This document shows, piece by piece, positions 23,491 to 36,419 of a stretch of DNA of 64,000 bases (its first letter is position 1; each line of letters opens with the position of its first letter). The notes beneath the pieces are model-generated. The model had not been told where the DNA came from. It saw only the letters and a program-made list of their open reading frames with translations, and made no database searches. Both the position numbers and the translations under genes were made by a program. Origin of the DNA: Solanum dulcamara (taxonomy: Eukaryota; Streptophyta; Magnoliopsida; Solanales; Solanaceae); the NCBI RefSeq assembly GCF_947179165.1, contig NC_077239.1:558001-622000 (forward strand), given 5' to 3'.

Positions 23491-23692
23491 TAGAAAGGGT
23501 ATAAAATTGGCACCATCACACCTTTGCTATCAATAATACCATTTCACTTTAATAATTTATCTTTAGACACGTGAAAATTGATGTTTTTGTATAATATGAT
23601 GTTGCATGTAATTGACATCACTGTGTCCATGTCCATCATCTTTAAGTTATAAGTCACTACCAAAATTGATTGATGCATGCAAATTTCTTAAT

Positions 23693-23715
23693 CCCCCCCC
23701 CCCCCCCCCCCCCCC
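23693..23715. repeat. Homopolymer C tract (23 C)
   Basis: Twenty-three consecutive cytosines in otherwise AT-rich DNA. The length may be affected by sequencing or assembly error. Confidence 0.9.
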
Positions 23716-25086
23716 AACTTTCAATTTACTACCAGTATTATATCATTTGAAACACTAGTTAATTAATTCTTGACGTATTTTAAGGGTATTATAAATTTAT
23801 AATTGGGGATCTAAAGTACTATAATGTTTCTTAATTCGAATAATGATATTTTTTCGTCTATTTTTAAGGGTTTACGAAATAATTGACGGATTTTAAAGGT
23901 ATTATAATTGGGATCAAAAGTATTATAGTGTTTTGTCTTTTTTATAGTGGAAATCCTCTTTACTTAGTGAATCTTGACAAATCTTTATGTTACTTCTTCG
24001 CAGGAGCAGCAAGCACTTACTTTCTTTAAGACGCTAACTTTCACAACAGCTAAGAATTATCTCAGGTTTTCACTTTCTGTTCGTGTTCAGTGCCCCAAAT
24101 CGGTTTTCTTTATTTCATATACATATAATTTTGTACTAGTTAACCATCGGTATTCTGCAATAGTAGAAATTTTTTTTTCCTTTTTTCTAGGAAATTCAGA
24201 TGGAGTTTGCAACACCTAGGTAGATTCACTAACATCTAATACATCCAAGTGAGTCTTTCTCTACTTTATAACAAATAATGCAAATAATTTCAAGAAAATG
24301 TCCACTTTGCATTTTTGGACAAATAAATCCCTCCCAAAGACATCAAGACTTAAAGTGTGGGCCATCCAATACTTTCAAAATTCTAACCAATTTAAAGTTC
24401 TAGCCATTAATGGAAAATAAAATATACATAATATATCACAAAAAAACAAAATAGACAACATTTTTTATATTAAAGATTTGTATGTTGTGAATGTGAAAGC
24501 CTTGAAAGATTTGTATCATTGATATGAGAAGCATCTTTTAAAATAGTCCAAAGTCCTATTTATATTATCACAAGAATCCCAAGTATTAAAGTTTTAACTC
24601 AAATGGGCCCATATTCCCACGACCCCAAAAGTTATTTTGGGCCTATTCATCTGTCGGCAATGGGCCCACTATTCAACTTTTTTTAAAAAAAATTTCTTAA
24701 ATTGTGTAAAAAATAAAATAAAATAGCACAATTGGAGCATATATAAGAACTTTTAATATTTTACCGATTATCATATTAGACTTGTAATAAAAAGTTATCT
24801 GACTTACAATAAAAGTAAACATATTGGTAATATAACCTTCTTCATATGATTCCTCGTTTTATTCTTTCGAATTCATTAAATCCTTCTCAGAATTTGCCTT
24901 CCTCTTTTTCCACTCTGCATGGAAAATAACTAAGACCAATTTAGTTACGTTTTTATTAAAAATAAAAAATTATACGAGTAAAATAATAAGATAATTACAA
25001 TTAAATCTCTATGATAAACATAATTGATAACCTAATTTAAAAAAGGTATAACTAACTCCTTATAACACGTTAATTACACTAACTAC

Positions 25087-25088
<2 letters not shown>

Positions 25089-25131
<43 letters not shown>
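25089..25131. repeat. (AT)n microsatellite
   Basis: Uninterrupted AT dinucleotide run of about 43 bp. Confidence 0.95.
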
Positions 25132-25135
<4 letters not shown>

Positions 25136-27666
25136 TTGACGGTTTAGTAGTTTTTATAGCAATAGAGTAGCTAGTTAATATCATGGAATTTCACTCGTAA
25201 AAATTGAAACAGTTGAATAGCGTCTAATTTTAATTACAAGAAATAAAAAGGTGGCTATTTGTGAATTTTTTTTCGTAATTTTCTATTTACATATAATTCA
25301 CGAAAAATGGTCAAAACACTCTTAACATATCATAAATAGTTCAAAAATCATATTAATGATACAATTTTTTTCCGAGCTTTTAACGTTCAAGAACATTTTA
25401 AACCATTTTCCGTATAATCTAATCCAACGACCTACAAAACAGTGGAACACAAATTGTCCAAGATTTTGTCTAAAAAAGTACAACCCTACATATACTAGGT
25501 ACTAATAAATGTAAAAAATCAACAACTAAACAGTCAACCTTTTTCTATTTTCCTATTCAAAAATTCAACAACAAAATTTAGTATGATCCCATATACCAAG
25601 ATCTAGGGAGGGTGATGTTTATGCCGATTATATTTTTATTTATAGGATGTTAAATAAGTTGATTGGACGGAATTTGAGAATGTCGAAATGAGTTGAGTTA
25701 ACATAGACATGTTATTAATGCGCTTAAATGTTTATTTTGGATAGAAGTGGATAGGGCTAAAATGAGCTAAAAATTGAATTATAATCCAACTCATCGATTC
25801 TTACCAAGTTTTAAATGAAAAATTTATTTTCTTGTAATTTAATTTGAGTATCTAATAAAACTTAATGTATCAAACAAAAAATATCTTTTTAAAAATATTT
25901 TGAATGAATCAATATGGGTTGTATATCTATTCGGTTTTAAAATGGATTGAATTAAATGGGTCAAAATAAACCCAGTTAATGAAATTAATCGCCCAAACAC
26001 AAACAGATTGAGTGGATCATGATTTCATTGGTTAATTATGATATTCGCATGCTCTATCTTGTGAGTTAGGAAAATTATTTCCGATAGACCTCACAAATTT
26101 AATAAAATCTTCATAGAGGTGTTGGTTTATAAAAATGTAAATAAAATAAAATAATAAAAATGTGGAGGTGACATGCTTGGAGATTTATTGCTCATTAATT
26201 GGTAGGTTTTTAACATTTATTTCCAACAATATATCACACATCTGATCTCACTTTTTTTTTCTAAAGATAATATTTATCAATTTACGTATTTTTTTTCACT
26301 TCAATTACCTAATTCAAGCTTATTATTAAAATGATTCACAATTTTTTAATCCTTTCCCTAATAGGTCCATATCGTATATAACTTGAAAGATAATTAAGTA
26401 ACTTCTCATATATATTGCATATTGACAATGTTGGACGTCTTATTTTGAACAAAAGTTATAACGTACATACATGATTTATACATATGCAATATATAAATAT
26501 TATATAAAGTCTAAGGACGTATCAACATTAATTGTTACAAAAAAAAATATTTGGATTAAAAAAAAAAGTGACTTTTTTTAATTATTTATTTTATAACTTT
26601 GTTTATGTCAACTGTCAAGTGGAAATCCTAATATACTTACCTGTAAAGGTGATTTATTAGTGCGACAAATAATATTCCATGAGAGTGGTTAATGATCGAT
26701 TCTTCCTGTTAACGTATTTTCAATCGAGCTCATCGTATTGAACTTGTCTAATGTAGTTTACATTTTTTGTGTAATTTGTGAGTAATTGCATCGAAGTGAG
26801 TTTACAATGTAGACCCAGAGGATCGTGATTGCGGATTTCTGGACTTTTAATAGTAAAAACTTTGTCTATGTCAAATGTCAAGTGGAAATTCTTGCTAATC
26901 ATCTCCCTTCTTTGAGTCTAATCCATTAATCCATTATTATGACAATAAATGTTTGCTAATGACATCTTATTTTGTTTTGCCTGTTTTTTTTTTTCATTTG
27001 TCAAATAAATTTGACGTTTTCGTTGAGTAGCAAATGATAAAAGCAATTGTTAGTAAATAATTTTATATATTCTATTCTATTATTAATATTTATTGTGTCA
27101 AGCTTCCACCATCAATCAATATGAATTATGAGGTTTCCAATTTCCTCCTCCCACAATTATTAATATTATTAAATCAAATTTTCATAATAATTTAATTTTA
27201 GACCCTAAATAAAAAAAAATATTCCCCAACCAAAGAATTCCTAAAGTTTGTAACTTTACAGCTTTCTTGGATGTGAATTGGACAAATTTTTCTGACATTT
27301 CTTCTTCTATATTGGATTTGCAATTTTTAGTATAGAAAGGGTTTTTCTTTTGTGATGATTTGTTGAAATCAGTCTTACATTTTGTCAAATAGGATAAAAA
27401 TAAAATATTATAAAATTTATAAATTGTTAAATCCACTTTAACATATACAAAGAAAATCGGACATATTAGTACAAAGGTATAAAGTTAGTTTTAGGTTATA
27501 AGTTCTAATCTCTTACATTTTAATATTGTTTAGATCCCGTTATATAAATTCCTGCTTTTATTAGCAAAATGAAATGAATAAGTGATATGTATTTTAAAAT
27601 AAATATGTAATATGTATTCAAAGAAAATGAATTTCACCAATGAGCACTCACTAGGGATACCATAGA

Positions 27667-28204
27667 CAGAGGCGTATCTAGGATTTCGAGAGTATGAATG
27701 CATTATTACGAAAAGATAGATCTAAGATATAAATTTGATCCATTCGACTTTTAGGTTCTTAACACCGCACTATTAAGAACAGATGAATGTAAGATAAAAA
27801 TTTGATCCATTTGACTTTTAGGTTCTTAACACTGAACCTATTACAGTGCTAAAAAATATTAGTAATATTCAATGTGACAATTAAAGTTTTTGAAAGATTA
27901 AAACAAAAAAAATAAAAGAAAAATTAATTGAAAATTGAAACACCAAAAGAGTTACTGATAACCACTTGGAAGGGTGTTACTAAACTTTAGAAAGAGAAAA
28001 AACAAGATAGATATAAGATTTAAACTGCTAATCTCACTTAGAGAGGTATACCCAATTATCATCACGTTATATGATACTTTGAATGTGGATTCACACATCT
28101 ATATTTAAATAGTTTTTTAAAAAATATAACACTACTATATATGATCTAGGGAGGGGAGCATGGGTTCATGCGAACCCACGGAACCCCCTAGATATACGCC
28201 CCTG
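27667..28204. mobile_element. hAT-like non-autonomous element with 8-bp TSD
   Basis: The ends CAGAGGCGTATCTAGG and CCTAGATATACGCCCCTG form imperfect TIRs of the CAGGGGCG hAT kind. The flanks ACCATAGA (27659-27666) and ACCATATA (28205-28212) differ at one base, consistent with an 8-bp target duplication. The interior holds a ~60-bp direct duplication (AATTTGATCCATTCGACTTT and AATTTGATCCATTTGACTTT). It has no coding potential. Confidence 0.72.
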
Positions 28205-30334
28205 ACCATATAACAAAGGTATTTACGAAAGTTATGGTGAAGTGGTAATTAGTTATGGTGTTCGGATTTTTTAAAATTGTCGATGAATATGTATTGGATC
28301 TTTTGAAAGTAGTGTATTTTTGAAGGATCCAACGTTAGTGTATAAAGGTGAAACTAGATTTTTGAGTTTATGGGTTCTGAATTTTGAAAAACGCAACTTA
28401 CTAAGTCCTTGATAAATTATTTATACATATTAAGTGAATGTTTAAACATAAATACAAGATTTAAAGTAAAGTTATTGACAAGGAGGCGAAACTATAGCTC
28501 GACCCCTACATGATAGCAATTTTGGAGAATACGAGCAACATATATAGGTGGTAATTAAGTATTCCTTCATCTTTGATCATCAGATTTCGATTGAGTTCAT
28601 ATCACCTTTACTTAGAAGTGTTTTAACCCTTCAAAATAAGATTTTTGGGTATGAATTCGGACTAATCGGACTTCAAAACTGATATCGGATATAGAAGGGA
28701 AAACAAAAGAATGAGAGGTTCCATTACTATCTATCAAAAGACATGATCATTATTCACCATTTACATCACCATGGCTAAAATCAGAAATTGGACCCACAAT
28801 TAGTCCTTAAGTTTTAGTACACTGACATTCATAAAATAGTAAAAAATAAAGGTAAAATTAATCTAACTGAAATTGCAAAAAGAAATTAAAAAAAGAGAGA
28901 GTAGTATTTCACTAATTTATATTTGCTTTAAAGGCAAGAGTGCTTCATTCATATACCAATATTGCCTATTGTTGATGTTGCTTTCATTTAGGGACAAGAT
29001 ATAAATCATTGAATATCTAGAGCCAATGTATTATTTATTTTTTCTCTAGCAATACGGAGTCTTAAAGAAATGATAAAATTGATTCTATATTATTTATAGG
29101 TCATAGATTCAAGTCATAAAACCAGATAATAATATTTATATTAAAATAAATTGTCAACATCACACTCTTTAGAATGCGATCCTTAAATATATCCTATTAA
29201 CGTATGATATTTTGTGTATCAAACTATTTTTTTCTTTCTTCACCATGTGCATTTTTTATATATAGAAAAAAAAAAGTACACAGACAAATAGAGAAAGGGG
29301 CACATTTAATAGATGTGACTCTAATTCATCCACCTCTCAATTTTCACCCCCTTTAATTCTCAGATCTTATCTTGTCTTTTTTCACTTACTCACTCGATGT
29401 TCAATATTTGTATTTGAATTTCATTAAATTTAAGTCCGTGCCTGAAAGTCCTGTATTATGGATAAAATATTCTCTTACAAAGGCGATTTTGTACCCATGT
29501 CCAGAGTACTCAAGTTTGAGACTACTAACTAAAATGTAGCTTTTATTGGTTTCATCTCATCTTTCAATTGCTAATTTTTTTCAATTAAAGATATATATTA
29601 ACAAACGGTAGAGTCTGAATTTTTAATAACGAGACTCATAAATAATATCAAAATACCACACGTATTATTTGAACCTCTCAACTTAAAGCAATTTTTAAAT
29701 CACCTTTTATCATTATAATAGGTAGAAGTTGCTTTTTTCATATAAAAGAAGACAATAATTATTTATATACATAAAAAAAAATCATTTTATTACTATAAAT
29801 ATGAATAATATAATTTTCAGAAGAAAGGAATTCAACTGAATTCCTTGAAACATGTAGCTTTGCCACTGACCCTGACACTAACTTACTCACATGTTCAAAG
29901 ATCATTATACAAATCTTACTTTTAGACAAAAAGAGAATATCTTACTGTAAAATCAAGTGAAAAATAAAAGAAAAAGAACCAATGAAGTAAGTCTTACTAC
30001 AACTACATGTAACTACTATACATACCACCAAAAGCTGATATGGGGTTAATAAGAACTACCTTCTATATTTAATCTTAGATTTTAGATTCGAATTTTAAAA
30101 TATAATTATATTTGATGTGAAACATTTTACCTCTTAAAATGCGATTTTCTAACATGAATCATGATTAGCTATAGCTTAATGATGAATTTCATAGCTATAT
30201 AATTCATATTTTTATAATTAAGCAGAATTGATCGAACACCTGATAAGAAATCAAAAAAATACTATAATGATGATGAATTATAGTATATGACTTCTCTATT
30301 ATCATAATTTCTTTTCATACTATTTTTATATGCG

Positions 30335-30440
30335 TTACTTAAGCTGAAGGTCCACCGAAAACAACCTTCTCCACCTTCACAAGGTAGGGACAAAACCGCA
30401 TACACATCGCCCTCTACAAACTTCGCTTGTGGGATTACAC
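30335..30440 (+). mobile_element. TS-SINE/RTE-type 3' fragment
   Basis: ACTTAAGCTGAAGGTCCACC, AAACAACCTTCTCCACCTTC, GGTAGGGACAAAACCGC and CTTCGCTTGTGGGATTACAC follow the plus-strand order of the 3' module, with many changes. Confidence 0.6.
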
Positions 30441-30484
30441 GCAGAAACAAATGAGACATATAGTGGCAATAGATTATTATTTTT

Positions 30485-30615
30485 AGCGACAATTAAATTA
30501 ATGTCATTGCATTCACAGTCGCTAAAGTCTTTAATGATATTTATATAGAGTGTTAGTTATAAATACTGAATATTTATTAATGCCGCTAAATGTTTATTTG
30601 TTATAGTGACATTGA
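30485..30615. mobile_element. Fragment related to the CACTA-like MITE at 31717
   Basis: AGCGACAATTAAATTAATGTC, CAGTCGCTAAAGTC and TTGTTATAGTGACATT resemble the interior and end of the element in XTH intron 2. The left terminus is missing or diverged. Confidence 0.4.
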
Positions 30616-30846
30616 GTATATTACTGTTGCTACTGACGAATTATCAACAAATCATCAAAATCCATCAGTGACATATTAACGACAATTTTCACAGCTAATT
30701 CTCTCTACTTTTAGTTATTAAGTAGATATCGAATATCGAGCGAAAAATAAAATAAAATTTTTTATATATATATATAATATGTCATGTTGGGGTCCACTCA
30801 TCATGTTATTTATATCAAAATGTACTACCATGCTTTCTTCCCCTCT

Positions 30847-30856
30847 TGCATATAAC
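30847..30856 (+). promoter_or_regulatory. Possible TATA box of the XTH gene
   Basis: GCATATAACA about 150 bp before the XTH start codon, followed by a pyrimidine-rich (CTTTC) leader. Placed by position and motif only. Confidence 0.35.
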
Positions 30857-31002
30857 ACCACCTTCCTTTCAACACTCTTTCTTGTCTCTCAACTCTTTTC
30901 CATTCATTAATTTTCTCCCTTCAACTATTTTCCTTTCATTTTTCCCTTCTTCATTTTGTTATTTTCCTTCACTTTCTTTTCTTCATTCAAAAAATTTAAA
31001 AA

Positions 31003-33003
31003 ATGTCAACAAGTTTTTTCCTTCCTATTTTCCTTTCTTTCATTTTCCTCCATTCAACTAATGCTAACTATTGGCCACTATCACCTGGTTATTATCCAAG
31101 TACAAAATTTAAGTCCATGAGTTTTTATCAAGGATTTAAAAATCTTTGGGGTCCTAATCATCTCAGTGTAGATAACAATGGCATTAATATTTGGCTTGAT
31201 AGAAATTCAGGTTTAATTTTCTTTAATTATACTTGATTAGTACTTAATTTTTTTAAAATATTCTGTTGATTTTTTAATGATGATTTTGTATAGGAAGTGG
31301 ATTCAAGTCGGTTAAACCGTTTCGATCCGGGTATTTTGGGGCATCCATTAAACTCCAACCCGGTTATACGGCTGGAGTCATTACAGCTTTCTACGTAAGA
31401 TTTTCTTATTTTTTTCGCTCGTAGTTATGTTGTTTGGATTCTATAAATATGTTATTGTATTTTTATTGAGTTCTAAAAAAATGTAATATACGACAAATCG
31501 ATACGCCATTTTTGATATCTTTATTAAATATTTTTTCATATCAATATCTGGCTGGTACTCTCCAAAATGTTATCGTACTCATATTGAATTCTTTAAAAAT
31601 ACACTTTTTTTGAGAATCAGGTACACACATTGAATTTTTTGATGAGCCAAGCAATATAGACTGAGAGTGTAAATATTTTTATTGTATATTTTTGTTTCAA
31701 TTTATGTTGAAGAATTCACTACGCCAAAAATGATATTTAACAGCAATTAATTAACGAAAATAACTTAATTACTACTAAAAATGTCTTTTTAGAGGCAATT
31801 AACGCTCTTTGTAAATGTCGTTAAAACCTATAGCGACATTGAATCTAATGTCAATTAACTAATACCGGTAAAGTTTTTAGCACTCTTTATTAATGTGCAT
31901 ATTTATTGTCATTAATTTATTTTTTTGTTGTAGTGGTTATGTTGTTCGGACTCTTCAAGGATAGTTGTATTCCTATGAGATTCTTAACAAAAATTACTTT
32001 TTTGATCTAACACACATGTCGATATTTTTGAAGAACCGGGTAAAATAGATTGACAGTTTAAATATTTCTGATTGTGTATTTCCATTTCTGACAATTTTTT
32101 AATTGAGATACTGTTACCTAAGTTCCTAAATTTGAAATGGATGGCGGAAAATACATGTGCTACAGTTGATTGGACACAAAGTTTAAGAAAGAAAAAGATA
32201 TTACTTTAATTTATAGTCAAATATAAGTTTTAGACATTTGTATGAGTAGTAGTACTGTGACTATAAATCATCTCAGTGATGACAAAATGAAAATTTTAAG
32301 GTTAATTATTTCTAAATACATAAAGATGACATTCTAACAGATTAGAAAGAAAAGTGTACCAAAAATTCTCTTACTATTATTTTAATATGCTTGATTTTTA
32401 ATTAGTTTTGTGTATATTTAGTTGATTAAATTTCATTAATTGTTGAATATTTGGCAGCTTTCAAATAATGAAGCACATCCAGGGTTCCATGATGAAGTGG
32501 ACATAGAATTTCTTGGCACAACATTTGGAAAACCATACACATTACAAACAAATGTTTATATTAGAGGAAGTGGAGATGGAAAAATTATTGGAAGGGAAAT
32601 GAAATTTCATTTGTGGTTTGATCCCACAAAAGATTTTCATCAGTATGCTATTTTGTGGAGTCCTAGAGAAATCATGTAAGTATTAATTTATTATAGAGAG
32701 TCAAACATCTCTATAATAATATCGTTAATTTGAATGATTTTTGGTTATTATCTTGATACATTATTTAATATATAATATAGCATGACATGAAAATAGACTT
32801 AAAAATAAAACTTAATCAGTATAATAAGATACTAGTATAGAAGATGATTGTTATAACGAGATATGCCGGTATATGAGTCCTTATTATTTACTTCATTTAA
32901 GTAAGTTAATGATAAGGAAATATTCTACCGACAAAAATCATTTGACACTACAGTATGGTTGTCCTTTAATGAGTTTAATCGTGGCTTCCACCAAATAAAT
33001 TTA

Positions 33004-33039
<36 letters not shown>

Positions 33040-33868
33040 ATTTTTGGTTACTTCATTTTTCTATTATTTTGCATAGAGGGGACCATGTCAATTAAGAGGA
33101 TAATTCATGTTGTAGTCCTTTTCCCAATAGTAGTAAAAAAGTTACCATTTTCACCCAAATAGATTGCATATATGTCCAAAATACATTTAACCCCCCTCCC
33201 TCCAAAAAAAAAAAACAACATATATATAGGAAGAAGAAGAGCTTTGGAGCAATTATAAATTTATTTTCATACGACCTATCAATCATAAATTTAAGTTATA
33301 GAATTAACGGTTGATGCTTTTGTTAGAATATGATGCGTATATAGCACCTTCTTGGGATGCGTCATGTATGACTATGAAATACTTCGTGCTATATAAATTT
33401 CGTATGTTTAAAAATAAGTTATATTATTTTGCATGAACATAGAATACTTTGAGTACATTTAAAAACTAATCATGTTGTTATTTTGATTGGTTTTTATTTA
33501 GATTTTTGGTGGATGATGTGCCAATAAGGAGGTATGTAAGAAAGAGTGTTGCAACATTTCCACTAAGGCCAATGTGGTTATATGGATCCATATGGGATGC
33601 ATCTTCATGGGCTACTGAAAATGGAAAATACAAAGCTGATTATAGGTATCAACCATTCTTCGGAAAATTCACGAATTTCAAGGCGAGTGGTTGCACCGCC
33701 TATTCGCCTCGATGGTGTCACCCTGTGTCCGCCTCACCCTATCGATCCGGTGGCCTTAGTAGGCATCAACACCAGGCCATGAATTGGGTTCAAAGGCACT
33801 ATTTGGTATACGACTATTGCAGGGACTTTAAAAGAGATCACTCCCTTACACCGGAATGTTGGCGTTAA
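31003..33868 (+). CDS. Xyloglucan endotransglucosylase/hydrolase, XTH31/XTH32 (group III-A) type
   Basis: A secreted GH16 wall enzyme that cuts and/or rejoins xyloglucan. Exons 31003-31210, 31294-31394, 32458-32675 and 33502-33868 have GT-AG borders and sum to 894 nt (297 aa), the usual XTH length. Residues 1-21 are a signal peptide ending STNA, followed by [12 protein letters not shown]. The catalytic motif [10 protein letters not shown] spans residues 114-123, with Glu116 and Glu120 as nucleophile and acid/base. [16 protein letters not shown] and [15 protein letters not shown] match the Arabidopsis XTH31/32 group from memory. The N-glycosylation sequon that follows the catalytic site in most XTHs is absent ([10 protein letters not shown]), as in group III-A, where members act mainly as hydrolases. 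The protein ends with a Cys-containing XET_C tail and CWR. Intron 2 carries a small MITE. Frame and key residues are intact, so the gene looks functional. Confidence 0.95.
31717..31935. mobile_element. CACTA-like MITE in XTH intron 2
   Basis: A 219-bp insert beginning CACTACGCCAAAAATGAT and ending TTTTTTGTTGTAGTG, so the termini CACTAC/GTAGTG are inverted as in En/Spm (CACTA) elements. Flanking trinucleotides are ATT and GTT, an imperfect 3-bp duplication. The interior has GCGACATTGAATCTAATGTC. It does not touch the splice sites. Confidence 0.55.
33010..33034. repeat. (AT)n microsatellite in XTH intron 3
   Basis: AT dinucleotide run of about 25 bp within the intron 32676-33501. Confidence 0.85.
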
Positions 33869-36419
33869 AGCGAGTTGTTGAAGCTGTGGGATGTAAAAGT
33901 ACATCAATGATACACATGTCAATCTTTCATAGGATTAATATCCTATTTTATGTGAACTATCCTTTTTTTTTTCTTCCTTTTTATTGGGTATGGGTTGGGT
34001 GGGGTGGGGTAGGTGTCTTGTGATGGGTCCACTTGTCAATAGCAATTGCAAGAGTAGTTGAGCATCCAAGCCTATAGATTCCAAAATGAAAAATTAATAA
34101 TACAACAAAAAATAATTGAAAATGGTTTGTCCTTTTATTTATGAAATTTTGTGCAAACATTAGTTTACTATTTTTATTACCCAAAGGATTTAAAAAAGAA
34201 ATTCATAAAAGAGGGTCATGGACAATTTAGGACTATGCATGGATGGTGGGGTATGAAATGAGTGCATTCACTTTGTTTATTTAATTTTTCTCAATAAAGA
34301 AAGTTTTTTGTGTCTCTATTTCTTTTCCTTTAATTTTTGTTGTCTAGTCCCTTTTTGGACCTCACATCTCAAGAAATTTATTTTTGTTTATACCAATCTC
34401 CAGAGTTGTATTGTGATCAATCAGATCGCTCTATCTTAATCAAAAGATTTCATGTTGAAATTTTGGATATGATTTTTTTTTGGTAGGAATCAGTTTTTTC
34501 TTCTCCTGGCTTGGCATGGAAGGACGGCTACCCAAAAAGTCTTTTTCGCAGTTTTAGCTTTACACGATACAAATCTGAATTGACTAGACCCCTCTATAGA
34601 TATCAAACATCCAAACTTGTGGTTTCACATGTACAATTTTATTTTATTTTTTTAAAAAAGGAGAGGACTATTAAAGTTCAAAATATATAAAAGTAGAGTA
34701 CATAAGTTACTAGGGAACTAAATTAGAGAGGGAAAATTAAAGTAGATGCAAAATGGGGGACCAAATCTCGACTTTGCTCAATCCATATGGGTCATTTTTA
34801 TAATTATATTTTCTTACATATAACAATTAAAGGGCAGCCCGGTGCACTTAAGCTCCCGCTATGCGCAGGGTCCGGGGAAGGGCCCGACCATGGTAAATTA
34901 ACATGTATATCCGTCTCTACTTATCACTTCACCATAATAAACAAATGTGATTCTATATAAACAAGTTTCAATAAGTTTTTAAGATTAAAATACAATAAAT
35001 TCACTGCTAAAACGAATCTTAAGATTTGAACTCATTAAATTTAAATCCTTCTGAATCTGATCGGTGTTTGTACATTCAAAGTTTTTGGTATTTTGAAATA
35101 ATTTTGAGGCACTTTCTTCAAAAACTATTTTGTTCCAAGCATTAATCCTTTTGGAAATAGTATATTTTCTTAGATCCCCTAAAACTCTCAAATAATTAAG
35201 AGCAAACCAAGTCAATTAGTATGTCTTTAAATGTGGCCCTACAACTATTTCTTACAACTCATTTTACACCTCCAAATAATTACTAGTTCTGTCCAATAAT
35301 AGTTGTCCACTATTAAAACAAGGATTAAGAAGTAATAAATAATATGGTAATTTTATCAAATCACCCTTATTAAATACAAGTCATCTAAACATTGAAAAAT
35401 GAATGGTATTTAACATCAAGAGTAAAAATTGACACATCACGATAAATTATTCATTTATTTTAAAAACTAGACAAATATTATTGAATATTATAAAATAGTA
35501 TAGTGAATAAGTAAAGATGGACGGAGGGAGTATCATAATATTTTTCTTTTCAAAATGATGTGATTAGTGTCTCTAAACACTACTAATGAAGTGATCTAAA
35601 GAACAGTTAAAGGAGAACATATTGTGAAGAAATCAATAAAGGACATTTAAAGAAGCATATTTGAGAAGGCAATAAAGTACATGTACATATTCACATAGCT
35701 TTATAACAATTCATTATTTTTGTTTTCGCATTCAATATCTGATATTTATATTGGGGTCTCCGTTAATGCAATTTGCGTCGTGTAAGATTCATTAAAGGGG
35801 AAATGCTCTTTATTATAAAAAAAATCATTTTTTAAGTTTGAAATTGAGATCTTTAATAAAAAATGAAGATATCCTATTCATCTCACCGCAATTTTAGGTG
35901 ATTAATAAATACATTATTAGTCATGTGAAAAAGTGTATGACATGATTAATTTTTATTTTCAACATATCACCTGATTTAATTATTTTCCACCCAGCTTTTC
36001 TCATAATTCAAAAGCATATATTCTTGATTTTATTTTTTCCTCCAAAAGAATCTACTTAGATTTTACTACACCAAATGACTAATGATTGATTAAATAAAGT
36101 ATCTTAGAAAAAGGGGAAGATTTTATTTTGAGCAATGTGTCTTATATGATGGGATGTAACTATTTATTATTTATCTTTTAATAGTGCATTCTAATAATTA
36201 GTTGAAAAAGTTATTGGAAAGTACCATTAAAATTACATCATGGCATTAATTTTCTTGTATCTTCTGTTTTCCCACCGTTACTTTTCCACTTTTGCATGAA
36301 TCTACACTGCATTTGTATAGTAGTATGCATCCTATGTCCATTATTTTAAAATAAAGTTTAAACAAAATACTAATTAATATAATATAATATTAATAAAATA
36401 TTTTAAAAAAATTATATGA
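33869..36419. other. 3' flank of XTH and AT-rich spacer
   Basis: The XTH 3'UTR presumably lies in the first ~250 bases. The rest holds low-complexity A/T runs and a G-rich GGGTTGGGTGGGGTGGGG stretch near 33989-34009. A SINE fragment at 34832 is listed separately. No other gene was recognised. Confidence 0.5.
34832..34893 (+). mobile_element. tRNA-related SINE (SolS-type) fragment
   Basis: GGGCAGCCCGGTGCACTTAA, GCTCCCGCTATGCGCAGG and GTCCGGGGAAGGGCCCGACC in order form a GC-rich block typical, from memory, of a Solanaceae SINE head. It stops abruptly in AT-rich sequence. Confidence 0.6.

Larger units (their letters stand above)
22896..27657. other. AT-rich spacer with simple-sequence tracts; no gene seen
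   Basis: Holds a 23-C run (23693-23715), an (AT)n tract (about 25089-25131), and a ~40-bp direct repeat with ACTTTGTTTATGTCAACTG at 26597 and ACTTTGTCTATGTCAAATG at 26858. A TS-SINE-like fragment is listed separately. No ORF has family similarity and no RNA gene was recognised. Confidence 0.6.
28213..30760. other. AT-rich spacer upstream of the XTH gene; repeat fragments only
   Basis: Contains a fragment at about 28340-28530 with motifs of the hAT-like group (GTGAAACTAGATTTTTGAG, GGCGAAACTATAGCTCGACC) and the remnants at 30335 and 30490 listed separately. No gene was recognised. Confidence 0.55.

Noticed and set aside
33989..34009. G-quadruplex motif in the G-rich stretch after XTH
   Set aside because: GGGTTGGGTGGGGTGGGG could form one, but with no conservation or context it is only a composition feature of the 3' flank.
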